Origin: Flavobacterium sp. CG_23.5
GTDB lineage: Bacteria; Bacteroidota; Bacteroidia; Flavobacteriales; Flavobacteriaceae
Direction: 5' to 3'
Length of the DNA stretch: 64,000 nt
Assembly (NCBI RefSeq): GCF_017875765.1
Contig: NZ_JAGGNA010000001.1
Coordinates: 2,631,001-2,695,000 of the forward strand
Shown: positions 46,777 to 54,265 of the stretch, piece after piece
Layout: every line of letters begins with the position of its first letter
Numbering within the stretch: position 1 is the stretch's first letter
Position numbers and translations under genes: made by a program
The notes under the pieces: model-generated
The model's input: the letters and a program-made list of their open reading frames with translations, nothing else
Databases searched by the model: none
Told to the model about the DNA's origin: nothing

Positions 46777-47367
46777 ATGAGAACACGCTTGATTTTAATA
46801 ATAGTAATGCTATTGCCATTTTTTACAAATGCACAAAACTTTAATATGCAAATGCAGCAATCAGCAAATATGCAACGCCAAATGAGTAACCAGAATGCAC
46901 AATGGGCAATGCAACGACAAATGGATATGCAGCAACAGCAAATGCGCAGTATGATGTCCCGTTCAATGAGTAAAATTGAAATCGCAGAAAAAAAATTGGC
47001 AAAAGAAGAACGAAAGTTAGAAAAGCTAGAAAAAAAGTCAATAAAAAAAGAGGCTGATTTAAAGATGAAGCAAGAGGAATTAGTAAATCTTGTAACAAAA
47101 TCCAAAGAGAACGATGGTACTGAATTACAAAAAAGCATTAAAAACTCAAAAAACGATTTGTCTAAGTACGAAGTAAAATTAAGTAAAATAAATTCTCAAT
47201 TAGAATCCAGTTCGAAAAAAGCACATGATTTCAAAAAAGAAGTAGAGAATTCTAAACTGGAAAAAGAAGAACTCATTAAAAAGCACGAAGAAGAGAAAAG
47301 AGTAAAGAAAGAGGAAAAAGAAAAGGCAATTAAAGAAAAACAAGACAAAAAAGAAGCGAAAAATTAA
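46777..47367 (+). CDS. secreted Met/Gln-rich coiled-coil protein, unknown
   Basis: A 196-residue protein with a signal peptide (1-19, TNAQ), a Met/Gln/Asn-rich low-complexity segment (about 20-65, MQMQQSANMQRQM and similar) and a long Lys/Glu coiled coil (about 66-196, with KEERKLEKLEKK and KRVKKEEKEKAIKEKQ). I recognise no named family. Composition suggests an elongated periplasmic protein. It is monocistronic with a strong terminator. Confidence 0.75.
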   Translation: MRTRLILIIVMLLPFFTNAQNFNMQMQQSANMQRQMSNQNAQWAMQRQMDMQQQQMRSMMSRSMSKIEIAEKKLAKEERKLEKLEKKSIKKEADLKMKQEELVNLVTKSKENDGTELQKSIKNSKNDLSKYEVKLSKINSQLESSSKKAHDFKKEVENSKLEKEELIKKHEEEKRVKKEEKEKAIKEKQDKKEAKN

Positions 47368-47402
47368 ATCACTTCCACTTCTGATTTACAAAATGACGAA
47401 AA

Positions 47403-47448
47403 CCTAGTAAGAAACTGAAATCAGTTCAGTTTCTTGCTAGGTTTTTTT
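47403..47448 (+). terminator. terminator after the coiled-coil gene
   Basis: CCTAGTAAGAAACTGAA and TTCAGTTTCTTGCTAGG pair over 17 bp with a single mismatch region, followed by TTTTTTT. Confidence 0.93.
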
Positions 47449-47698
47449 AATAAGAATTACTTATATAATTTTGAACTATTCAACAAGCGCTAATGTCCTA
47501 TTAGTCAGTTCGTTTTTATTTTTTATTAAATGCATTTATTTTATATAAAACCATAGCGTAAATCAACCTTAAATTACGCTTCTTGTTTAATCAGTACTTT
47601 ATCTATTCTAAGAATTTGCTATCCAATCATATTAACATCTAAACAAAAAAACCCGTTTCTTTCGAAACAGGTTTTATATAGTAGAGAACATTTTATGC
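47449..47698. other. intergenic region with a terminator hairpin
   Basis: About 250 bp of AT-rich DNA between the coiled-coil gene terminator and the stop of the 260-residue minus-strand gene. Only the hairpin at 47645-47675 (ACCCGTTTC/GAAACAGGT with flanking A and T tracts) stands out; it would end the minus-strand gene. Confidence 0.55.
47645..47675 (-). terminator. terminator hairpin resembling the rpmA terminator
   Basis: AAAAACCCGTTTC tttc GAAACAGGTTTT forms a stem similar to the hairpins at 48718, 49527 and 51663. It lies 24 bp beyond the stop of the minus-strand gene at 47699. Confidence 0.75.
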
Positions 47699-48481
47699 TT
47701 ATCGAACCTTTTTAATCAAAGTTGCAATATATGCCCATTTAAGATCTCGTGAAGCCAGGCCCTCTTGAAATTCTTTTTCTTGTGTTGCTGTGTAAACTGT
47801 ACCGGTATCATTAGGCATCCCAAAATATTGATTGAAATCTTTAAACATATCTACAGTAATATGTGAGGCATAAGCAGCACTGCCAGTGGGAGCCATGACT
47901 CTTAGTAATTCCCAACTGGCCCTATTGCCTTTATCTACCTGTTTTTGATGATCTAGTTTAAAGGTTTTTGATTCAGCATTTTCATATTTTGCATAATTAT
48001 CCATCCCGACTTTCATTAAGTTTATTTGGGCAACTGTACCTAAAGGCATATCAAATTGTCCTTTGGTAAGATCAATTTGTTCCAAATAAAATCTTGCTGC
48101 TAAATCCCTGCTTTTAGCAGACTGGTTTAATTTATTGATAAGATCTTGCTCAGACATTGCTGGATATGCTTTTTTGGCTGCTGCCATTAAATCGCCTCCG
48201 CCTTGAAACATTTTGACAGGATCTTTAAAGACCTGAACTGTTAAGTACTGATAACCTTGATCTTCGCCTCCTGGTTGTAATGACCAAAGATCCCATCCTA
48301 TAATATCTCCGTTTTTGACACGTTGGTCATGAATCTTTTGCCAAAAACTCTCCGTTTCCCCGTAAGCGGTTTCTTGTTCATTATCGACTTTCATAAATTC
48401 AAATAATAAATAAAGTTTGTCCTGAGCAATCATATTAGCACTAAACAAAATTACTGCGATAAACATGAATAATTTTTTCAT
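47699..48481 (-). CDS. secreted protein with two similar ABM-like halves, unknown
   Basis: A 260-residue protein with a signal peptide (1-19, MIAQ). The mature part shows two related halves: LFEFMKVDNEQETAYGETES then WQKIHDQRVKNGDIIGWDLW, and INLMKVGMDNYAKYENAES then FKLDHQKQVDKGNRASWELL. Each resembles a ferredoxin-like dimeric alpha/beta-barrel (antibiotic-biosynthesis-monooxygenase type) unit, so one chain may form the pseudo-dimer. No catalytic residues can be named and no substrate is predicted. Confidence 0.75.
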   Translation of the reverse strand: MKKLFMFIAVILFSANMIAQDKLYLLFEFMKVDNEQETAYGETESFWQKIHDQRVKNGDIIGWDLWSLQPGGEDQGYQYLTVQVFKDPVKMFQGGGDLMAAAKKAYPAMSEQDLINKLNQSAKSRDLAARFYLEQIDLTKGQFDMPLGTVAQINLMKVGMDNYAKYENAESKTFKLDHQKQVDKGNRASWELLRVMAPTGSAAYASHITVDMFKDFNQYFGMPNDTGTVYTATQEKEFQEGLASRDLKWAYIATLIKKVR

Positions 48482-48717
48482 AATTGTACAATTTAATGAT
48501 TAGTAATACTGTATTTTACTATTAAAAGTACGAAATATTATTTGCTAAAAACACTTAATTAAGGCGCAATCGTTTGTTTTTTAGTTAATTAAAGAATATT
48601 CTGACTGCTTATATAAGGATACAATATTGCCTAGTGTGATAACAGACAAAAAACCGCTGAAGTGATAATAAAATAAAAGTAGGAAGTGACTGTTGTGACC
48701 TTATATTGTCGTTAAAA
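48482..48717. other. intergenic region without supported gene
   Basis: About 235 bp of AT-rich DNA upstream of the divergent-looking minus-strand gene, containing its promoter region. No ORF or repeat is recognisable before the terminator-like module at 48718. Confidence 0.5.
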
Positions 48718-48771
48718 ACAAAAAACCCGTTTCTTTCGAAACGGGTTTTTTAATAATTGAGAAAATCAATT
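48718..48771. repeat. double-hairpin terminator module, copy B
   Basis: AACAAAAAACCCGTTTC tttc GAAACGGGTTTTTT followed by taataattgagaaaatcaat. The second part can form AATTGA-GAAAA-TCAATT. Copies with the same two-hairpin order occur at 49527 and 51663 (the latter behind rpmA). Confidence 0.8.
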
Positions 48772-48774
48772 CAA

Positions 48775-48857
48775 CTATTCAATATCTTTTAGCAAAACCC
48801 TTATTTTCTCTTTCGAATCAGGAGGGTTTATTTTAGCAATCAAGCATTCAACAACAA
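48775..48857 (-). pseudogene. possible 3' fragment of an unidentified gene
   Basis: On the minus strand an open stretch without start codon reads VVVECLIAKINPPDSKEKIR followed by VLLKDIE and a stop, immediately before module B. Composition is protein-like and its place (gene end directly before the shared terminator) mimics rpmA, but no parent gene is in the window, so this is tentative. Confidence 0.3.
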
Positions 48858-48902
48858 CCTAAATATTTTATATCTTTGTATCTTCATTGATTACTTATTC
48901 AA

Positions 48903-49127
48903 ATGACGACACTTACTGTAAACATAAAAGACATTTCTCAAATAGCCATCATCAAAAAAATTTTGAAAGCTTTTGATGTGGAAGTAATTGAGGAAAACAA
49001 TGAAATTACAAATCCTGAGATACTTGAAAGACTAGAAAAACATCACAAGAATTTTCAGAAGCCTGCTTATAGAGAAGAAAACTACACCAAAGTAGATACT
49101 AAAAATATATGGGCAGATATACAATAG
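48903..49127 (+). CDS. antitoxin of a YoeB-type pair (DUF2683-like)
   Basis: A 74-residue protein beginning MTTLTVNIKDISQIAIIKKI, like small flavobacterial DUF2683 proteins found before RelE/YoeB toxins. The N-terminal strand-helix region is probably dimerising or DNA-binding and the charged C-terminal part (KHHKNFQKPAYREEN) probably wraps the toxin. Its last 19 bp overlap the toxin gene, the usual antitoxin-first layout. Confidence 0.8.
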   Translation: MTTLTVNIKDISQIAIIKKILKAFDVEVIEENNEITNPEILERLEKHHKNFQKPAYREENYTKVDTKNIWADIQ

Positions 49128-49390
49128 AAATAAGCAAAGAAGCGCTTGCTGATTTGTTAAAAATAAAAAAATCGGGCAAGAAAACGGATATTTTAAAAAT
49201 TGAAAAAATATTTCTTGAATTAGAATCACATCCAACCACTGGAATTGGTAAGCCTGAAAAACTAAAATACAAAGACGATAATGTTTGGTCCAGACAAGTC
49301 AACAAAAAGGATCGATTAATCTATGAAATCATCGACCACGAAGTAGTAGTAATTATCATTTCTGCTATAGGACATTACAATGATAAATAA
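49109..49390 (+). CDS. Txe/YoeB family mRNA interferase toxin
   Basis: A 93-residue RelE-fold toxin: YTIEISKEALADLLKIKKSG opening, HPTTGIGKPEKLKY, then WSRQVNKKDRLIYEI and the closing IISAIGHYNDK, with the Glu, Arg, His and Tyr residues of the YoeB ribosome-dependent RNase site. It overlaps the antitoxin gene by 19 bp. The pair is flanked by double-hairpin modules B and C. Confidence 0.92.
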   Translation: MGRYTIEISKEALADLLKIKKSGKKTDILKIEKIFLELESHPTTGIGKPEKLKYKDDNVWSRQVNKKDRLIYEIIDHEVVVIIISAIGHYNDK

Positions 49391-49526
49391 TCCTCCTCTA
49401 TAAAATCCACTGCGTAAAAAATATTTAAATCATTAGTGCTTCTGTGTCTTTTTAGTGTAAAAGCTTTTTTTTAACTTAATAACTTCCTCCAATTGACAAA
49501 CAGTGTAAGTGATATGTTTTTATTTA
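49391..49526. other. intergenic start of a 549-bp gap
   Basis: The region after the toxin holds the low-complexity motif attagtgcttctgtgtcttt, a degenerate sequence also hinted at near 6830. No gene is seen between the toxin stop and the tetratricopeptide lipoprotein start; the rest of the gap contains module C, an rpmA fragment and a fold-back repeat, listed separately. Confidence 0.5.
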
Positions 49527-49583
49527 AACAAAAAACCCGCTTCTAACGAGACGGGTTTTTTAATAAATTGAGAAAATCAATTA
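49527..49583. repeat. double-hairpin terminator module, copy C
   Basis: AACAAAAAACCCGCTTC, loop, GAGACGGGTTTTTTAATAAA, then TTGAGAAAATCAATTA. It matches the rpmA terminator region at 51663-51716 almost base for base and is joined to a copy of the rpmA 3' end. Confidence 0.88.
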
Positions 49584-49627
49584 GGCGCTAACTTCAAATG
49601 GAAGTATAGAGCGATTTTATTTGTTTT
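49581..49627 (-). pseudogene. decayed copy of the rpmA 3' end
   Basis: On the minus strand this reads ...SILPFEVSA and stop, against the real rpmA end SILPFEVEA and stop. The nucleotide match acttcaaatggaagtataga is exact over 20 bp and continues in the attached terminator. Upstream codons diverge and contain a stop. The real rpmA is about 2.1 kb away, on the other side of the lipoprotein gene. Confidence 0.85.
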
Positions 49628-49754
49628 AAGGGAGTGGTTTTATTGCTATCCTACGTTCTAAGAAAAAAACATATATGGTTTATTCTGAAGGAATTACGTT
49701 ATTAACTATATTTGATAACCCGTTGGGGGTTATTAGTTTTTGATGATGATTTTT

Positions 49755-49887
49755 CGTCAGTTCGAGTGATTTTCTCCCGAAGCCTCGAGAAGAAAATTGT
49801 ATCGAGAACAACAAAAATTGTTTTTAAAAACGGTTCTCGATATATTTTTTGTTTCATTTTGTTACACAAAAAATCCTCGAACTGACG
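49755..49887. repeat. 133-bp fold-back repeat
   Basis: CGTCAGTTCGAG (49755-49766) pairs with CTCGAACTGACG (49876-49887) over 12 bp, and TATCGAGAAC (49800-49809) with GTTCTCGATA (49833-49842) over 10 bp. The two stems are nested, so the DNA or RNA can fold into one long hairpin. Both motifs recur in the copy at 6699-6788. Confidence 0.88.
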
Positions 49888-49939
49888 TCTTTACTAATTG
49901 CACCAAACCGGTTAATTGATATAACTAAAATACAAACTC

Positions 49940-51661
49940 ATGGGTAATATATTAAGAGTGATCGCACTAATTTGTATTTTATTTTGCTCGTGTAAAAAAG
50001 CACCAGAACCAAAAGACAATGGGTTAGCTGGTAAAATTCGTTACAGTTGCGCACCAGAAACTATAGACATTAAATGGTATGCATCTTATCATAAAGCACC
50101 TCTCTTTAAAGGAATGGATATTATTGATTATCCAATAAGCACCAAAAATAGTGAAGCTCAAAAGTATTTTAATCAAGGATTAGCCTTTGCCTTCGGTTTT
50201 AACCATGCAGAAGCGGCCCGATCTTTTTATTATGCGACAACATTAGACCCACAATCTGCAATGAGTTTTTGGGGCTACGCTTATGTATTGGGTCCAAACT
50301 ACAATGCAGGAATGGAACCCGATAATTATGAAAGGGCATACAAAGCCATTCAAAAAGCACTAAAACTTACAGCCAATGCATCGGAAAAAGAAAAAGCACT
50401 AATAAATGCATTATCGAAAAGATATGTTGCAAAAGCGATGCAAGATAGAAGCTCATTAGATCGTGCCTACTCCGAAGCCATGATGAATGTAGTTAAAAAA
50501 TTTCCCAACGACAATACAATTGCAACTTTATACGCCGAGTCCATTATGGATATGCATCCTTGGGATTTGCATGATAAAAAGGGGGAACCAAAGAAATGGA
50601 CTTTGGAAATTATAGTTCTTTTAGAAAATATATTGAAAAAAGATCCGAAGCACATTGGTGCCAATCATTTCTATATTCATGCGGTTGAAGCATCTAATAA
50701 TGCAGAAAGAGGCAATGCTTCGGCAAAACGTTTTGATGACGGATTGGCTCCAAGTTCTGGACACTTAGTTCACATGGCTTCACACATCTATATCAGAACC
50801 GGAGAGTACCACAAAGGGACTTTAGCAAATATTAATGCGGTAAAAAAGGACAGTACTTATGTTACAATTTGTCACGCAAAGGGTTCGTATCCGTTAGCCT
50901 ATTTTCCGCATAACTATCATTTTATGGCGGCTTGCGCCACATTAGAAGGGAATTACAAATCGGCGATGATAGGAGCCAATGAAACATCAAAGCTTGTACA
51001 CCCAAAAACAATGACGGAGCCGGGTTGGTCAACCTTACAGCATTATTATGTTATTCCTTATTTTGTGGCGGTAAAGTTTGGAAAATGGGATGATATATTA
51101 AAAATGAAATTAGTTTCCGATACGCTGAAATATCCGGTAGCAATATCTCACTATGGGAGGGGAATGGCATATTTAGGGAAAAAAGACATTGCGAAAGCAA
51201 AAGCCGAGTTAGGCAAATTAGAAGTTTTGTCCAATGACAATGCGATGAAAAAAATATCAATTTGGGATATTAATACAATGTACGATGTGTTACAAATCGC
51301 CAGTAAAGTATTGAAAGGCGAAATTTTAGCTTCAGAAGGAAACTATAACCAAAGTATTTCTCTTATCAAAGAGGCCATAACTATTGAAGACAACTTGAAC
51401 TATAACGAACCTCCAGATTGGTTTTTCTCCGTACGACACCATCTAGGCGCAGTTCAAATTGAAGCAGGGAAATATAACGATGCCATAAAAACCTATCAAG
51501 AAGACTTGAAAAAGTATCGCAATAATGGCTGGGCACAACAGGGATTAAAATTAGCGTATGAAAAAAGTAATAATCCAAGTAAGGTAAAAGAGATGGAGGG
51601 TCTGATTACAAAAAGCTGGGCTGATGCTGATGTAAAAATTACTACTTCTAGAATTAAATAA
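49940..51661 (+). CDS. tetratricopeptide repeat lipoprotein
   Basis: A 573-residue lipoprotein with lipobox LFCSC (Cys 18) and several TPR-type helix pairs: FNQGLAFAFGFNHAEAARSF and YYATTLDPQSAMSFWGYAY early, KGEILASEGNYNQSISLIKE and AIKTYQEDLKKYRNNGWAQ late. The middle has conserved H-rich stretches (HFYIHAVEASNN, HMASHIYIRTGEY). Homologues are common in Bacteroidota and of unknown function. It lies between an rpmA fragment and the true rpmA. Confidence 0.85.
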   Translation: MGNILRVIALICILFCSCKKAPEPKDNGLAGKIRYSCAPETIDIKWYASYHKAPLFKGMDIIDYPISTKNSEAQKYFNQGLAFAFGFNHAEAARSFYYATTLDPQSAMSFWGYAYVLGPNYNAGMEPDNYERAYKAIQKALKLTANASEKEKALINALSKRYVAKAMQDRSSLDRAYSEAMMNVVKKFPNDNTIATLYAESIMDMHPWDLHDKKGEPKKWTLEIIVLLENILKKDPKHIGANHFYIHAVEASNNAERGNASAKRFDDGLAPSSGHLVHMASHIYIRTGEYHKGTLANINAVKKDSTYVTICHAKGSYPLAYFPHNYHFMAACATLEGNYKSAMIGANETSKLVHPKTMTEPGWSTLQHYYVIPYFVAVKFGKWDDILKMKLVSDTLKYPVAISHYGRGMAYLGKKDIAKAKAELGKLEVLSNDNAMKKISIWDINTMYDVLQIASKVLKGEILASEGNYNQSISLIKEAITIEDNLNYNEPPDWFFSVRHHLGAVQIEAGKYNDAIKTYQEDLKKYRNNGWAQQGLKLAYEKSNNPSKVKEMEGLITKSWADADVKITTSRIK

Positions 51662-51662
51662 C

Positions 51663-51715
51663 AAAAAACCCGCTTCTCACGAAACGGGTTTTTTAATAAA
51701 TTGAGAAAATCAATT
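51663..51715. terminator. rpmA-rplU terminator, double-hairpin module copy D
   Basis: AAAAAACCCGCTTC tcac GAAACGGGTTTTTT, then AATTGA-GAAAA-TCAATT (51699-51715) reaching into the rpmA stop codon. It can end both the convergent lipoprotein gene (2 bp away) and rpmA. Copies at 49527 and 48718 share the same order of hairpins. Confidence 0.9.
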
Positions 51716-51980
51716 ATGCTTCAACTTCAAATGGAAGTATAGAAACGTATGATTTGTTATCTCTTTTCTTTTGGAAGAAAACAACTCCATCTACTCTTGC
51801 GTGTAGGGTGTGATCTTTACTGATGTAAACATTTGCACCTGGATTATGTTTTGAACCTCTTTGTCTTACGATGATGTTCCCAGCAATAGCAGCTTGACCA
51901 CCAAATATCTTAACGCCTAAACGTTTTGATTCTGATTCTCTACCATTCTTAGAACTACCGACACCTTTCTTGTGAGCCAT
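51714..51980 (-). CDS. rpmA: 50S ribosomal protein L27
   Basis: An 88-residue bL27 with the conserved [20 protein letters not shown] opening, [22 protein letters not shown] core and C-terminal SILPFEVEA. It lies near the peptidyl-transferase centre. Cotranscribed 31 bp behind rplU, the usual order. Its 3' end and terminator recur near 49527-49627. Confidence 0.98.
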   Translation of the reverse strand: MAHKKGVGSSKNGRESESKRLGVKIFGGQAAIAGNIIVRQRGSKHNPGANVYISKDHTLHARVDGVVFFQKKRDNKSYVSILPFEVEA

Positions 51981-52010
51981 GACGTATTAGTTTATTTTGT
52001 TAGTAATTAA

Positions 52011-52646
52011 TTAAACAGCTTTACCACCGTTTAATTCATCTTGTAATTTTTTTAATTCATCCATTTTACCATCAGCAGCCAATTGAGCTTGTTGAGCCCA
52101 AGTAGTTGGATCTAAATGTGTTAAAGTAGCACTTGCAGCTGTTAAAATTTCTTTAACAGAATCAGATGATGCTTTAGCCAATTTAGTGAAAGTATCAACT
52201 CCTGCAGCAACTAATGCTTCAGCAGCTTTAGGACCAATTCCTTCGATAATTTTCAAATCATCTACTTTTTTAGATGCTTTTGGAGCTTTAGCTTCAGCTA
52301 CTTTTTCAGCTTTTGGAGCTGCTTTTTTAGTTCCTGTTGCGCTAATTCCTTCGATTACAATTTGAGTAAGATATTGTCTGTGACCGTTTCTCTTTTTGTA
52401 TCCTTTTCTTCTTTTCTTTTTGAAAACGATAACTTTATCTCCTTTTAAGTGTTGTAACACTTTAGCTTCTACTGAAGCACCTTCTATAGCTGGGGCGCCT
52501 AAAGTGATTGTTCCATTGTCATCTAATAAAAGAACTTTGTCAAAAGAAACTTTTGAACCTTCTTCATTAGTCAAACGATGAACATAAACCTTTAAGTCTT
52601 TGCTTACTTTGAACTGTTGCCCTGCTATCTCTACGATTGCATACAT
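52011..52646 (-). CDS. rplU: 50S ribosomal protein L21 with C-terminal helix-hairpin-helix extension
   Basis: A 211-residue bL21: the ordinary protein (MYAIVEIAGQQFKVSKDLKV... RKGYKKRNGHRQYLT) occupies about residues 1-105. Then a Lys/Ala linker leads to a domain with LKIIEGIGPKAAEALVAAGV (about 142-161), a helix-hairpin-helix motif of the kind seen in nucleic-acid-binding proteins. Such extensions occur in Bacteroidota bL21; the role of the extra domain is unknown. Confidence 0.96.
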   Translation of the reverse strand: MYAIVEIAGQQFKVSKDLKVYVHRLTNEEGSKVSFDKVLLLDDNGTITLGAPAIEGASVEAKVLQHLKGDKVIVFKKKRRKGYKKRNGHRQYLTQIVIEGISATGTKKAAPKAEKVAEAKAPKASKKVDDLKIIEGIGPKAAEALVAAGVDTFTKLAKASSDSVKEILTAASATLTHLDPTTWAQQAQLAADGKMDELKKLQDELNGGKAV

Positions 52647-52676
52647 ACCGAATTGATTTATTGATTTTTAAGGTTG

Positions 52677-52706
52677 CAAATATACAATTAAATATTTATC
52701 ATGCAA
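52677..52706 (-). promoter_or_regulatory. rplU-rpmA promoter
   Basis: On the minus strand TTG (52706-52704), a 19-bp spacer and TATATTTG (52684-52677) give a consensus Bacteroidota promoter about 30 bp before the rplU ATG. Confidence 0.85.
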
Positions 52707-52874
52707 TTCCTTAAGTAAAAAAATATTTTATAAGTTTTAGGCTCTATTTTTCAAGGCTTTATCTTCTTATTAGTAGCTTTTTATCGTTAGAAGTTTGTTA
52801 AAATTAAAATCATAAGACAATCATCATTAAAAAAAGGTATTTTTGATAGATTAATAATTTTTGCTTTTTAACTT

Positions 52875-54224
52875 TTGAAAAATGATAACTTATTAATCTT
52901 TATAAAAAACACAATAATCAATTTAAGTACTGCGCTTATGCTAGGAGGAGTGGCTTCGGCTCAAAAAATTGCTTTCGAGGAATATAATTTAGACAATGGC
53001 ATGCATGTCATCTTACATAATGATTCTTCTGTTCCCGTTGTGGTAACTTCGGTGATGTATCATGTGGGATCGAAGGATGAAACACCTGACAGAACTGGTT
53101 TCGCTCATTTCTTCGAACATTTATTATTCGAAGGTACCGAAAATATAAAACGAGGGGAGTGGTTTAAAATTGTCACTTCAAATGGTGGAGTGAATAACGC
53201 CAACACCTCTGATGACCGTACGTATTATTATGAAGTTTTTCCTTCTAGTAATTTGGAATTAGCACTTTGGATGGAATCCGAAAGATTAATGCATCCAGTA
53301 ATCAATAAAATTGGAGTTGATACTCAAAACGGAGTAATAAAAGAAGAAAAAAGATCTCGTTACGATAATCAGCCTTATGGGAATATTATTGGAGCCGTAA
53401 AAGAAAACATGTTCAAAAAGCATCCGTATCGTTGGACGACAATTGGTTCCATGGAGCATTTAGACGCTTCCACTTTAGAAGAATTTCAAGCTTTTAATAA
53501 AAAGTTTTACACGCCAAATAATGCTGTATTGGTTGTTGCGGGAGATTTTGAAAATGCCAAAGCCAAAGAATGGATTCAAAAATATTTTGGTTCAATTGCA
53601 AAAGGAGAAACATTAAAAAAGGAAACATTTGTTGAAGAACCAATAACGCAAACCATTCACGCTAATTATGTGGATCATAACATTCAAATCCCAATGCTTA
53701 TTGCTACGTACAGAACGCCTTCGATGAAAACGAGAGACGCCAGAGTTTTGGATTTGATTTCGTCTTATTTAAGCGATGGGAAAAGTTCGAAATTGTACAA
53801 GAAAATCGTGGATGAAAAGAAAATGGCCTTGCAAATAGATGCTGTTGGCTTTAGCCAAGAAGACTACGGAATGTACATTTTGTATGGTTTGCCAATGGGT
53901 ACTCATACTTCTGCGGAATTGCTAAAAGAAATTGATGAAGAGATTGTGAAAATCCAAACAGAACTGATTTCGGAGAAAGATTTCCAAAAATTGCAAAACA
54001 CGTTTGACAATCGTTTTGTAAACAAGAATGCCACTCTGGAAGGAATTGCCGAAAATTTAGCCACCTATTATTTGCTTTATGGAGATATCAATTTGATAAA
54101 CACGGAGATTGAACTATTGCATTCTATAACACGAGAAGAAATTAGGGATGTGGCCAAGAAATATTTAAATCCAAATCAAAGACTTATTTTGGATTATGTT
54201 CCTTCCGCGACTGCTCCAAATTAA
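52875..54224 (+). CDS. M16 zinc metalloprotease, active subunit (pair 1)
   Basis: A 449-residue M16B protease with the inverted zinc motif H78-F-F-E-H82 (AHFFEHLLFEGTEN), the downstream conserved Glu region and C-terminal M16 domain. It is about 75-80% identical to the gene at 55866. The codon aligned with that gene's ATG is ATA (52902-52904); the only upstream start in frame is TTG 52875, giving MKNDNLLIFIKNT and then the signal peptide (LMLGGVASAQ). Expression may therefore be weak. Paired with the inactive-type subunit at 54266. Confidence 0.88.
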   Translation: MKNDNLLIFIKNTIINLSTALMLGGVASAQKIAFEEYNLDNGMHVILHNDSSVPVVVTSVMYHVGSKDETPDRTGFAHFFEHLLFEGTENIKRGEWFKIVTSNGGVNNANTSDDRTYYYEVFPSSNLELALWMESERLMHPVINKIGVDTQNGVIKEEKRSRYDNQPYGNIIGAVKENMFKKHPYRWTTIGSMEHLDASTLEEFQAFNKKFYTPNNAVLVVAGDFENAKAKEWIQKYFGSIAKGETLKKETFVEEPITQTIHANYVDHNIQIPMLIATYRTPSMKTRDARVLDLISSYLSDGKSSKLYKKIVDEKKMALQIDAVGFSQEDYGMYILYGLPMGTHTSAELLKEIDEEIVKIQTELISEKDFQKLQNTFDNRFVNKNATLEGIAENLATYYLLYGDINLINTEIELLHSITREEIRDVAKKYLNPNQRLILDYVPSATAPN

Positions 54225-54265
54225 GACTTTCTCGATTATCAAAAACTACTATTCTATTATTAATT

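Noticed and set aside
47645..47675. Hairpin A as a fourth rpmA-derived module
   Set aside because: It shares only the hairpin core, which is common in terminators; the following sequence does not match modules B-D convincingly.
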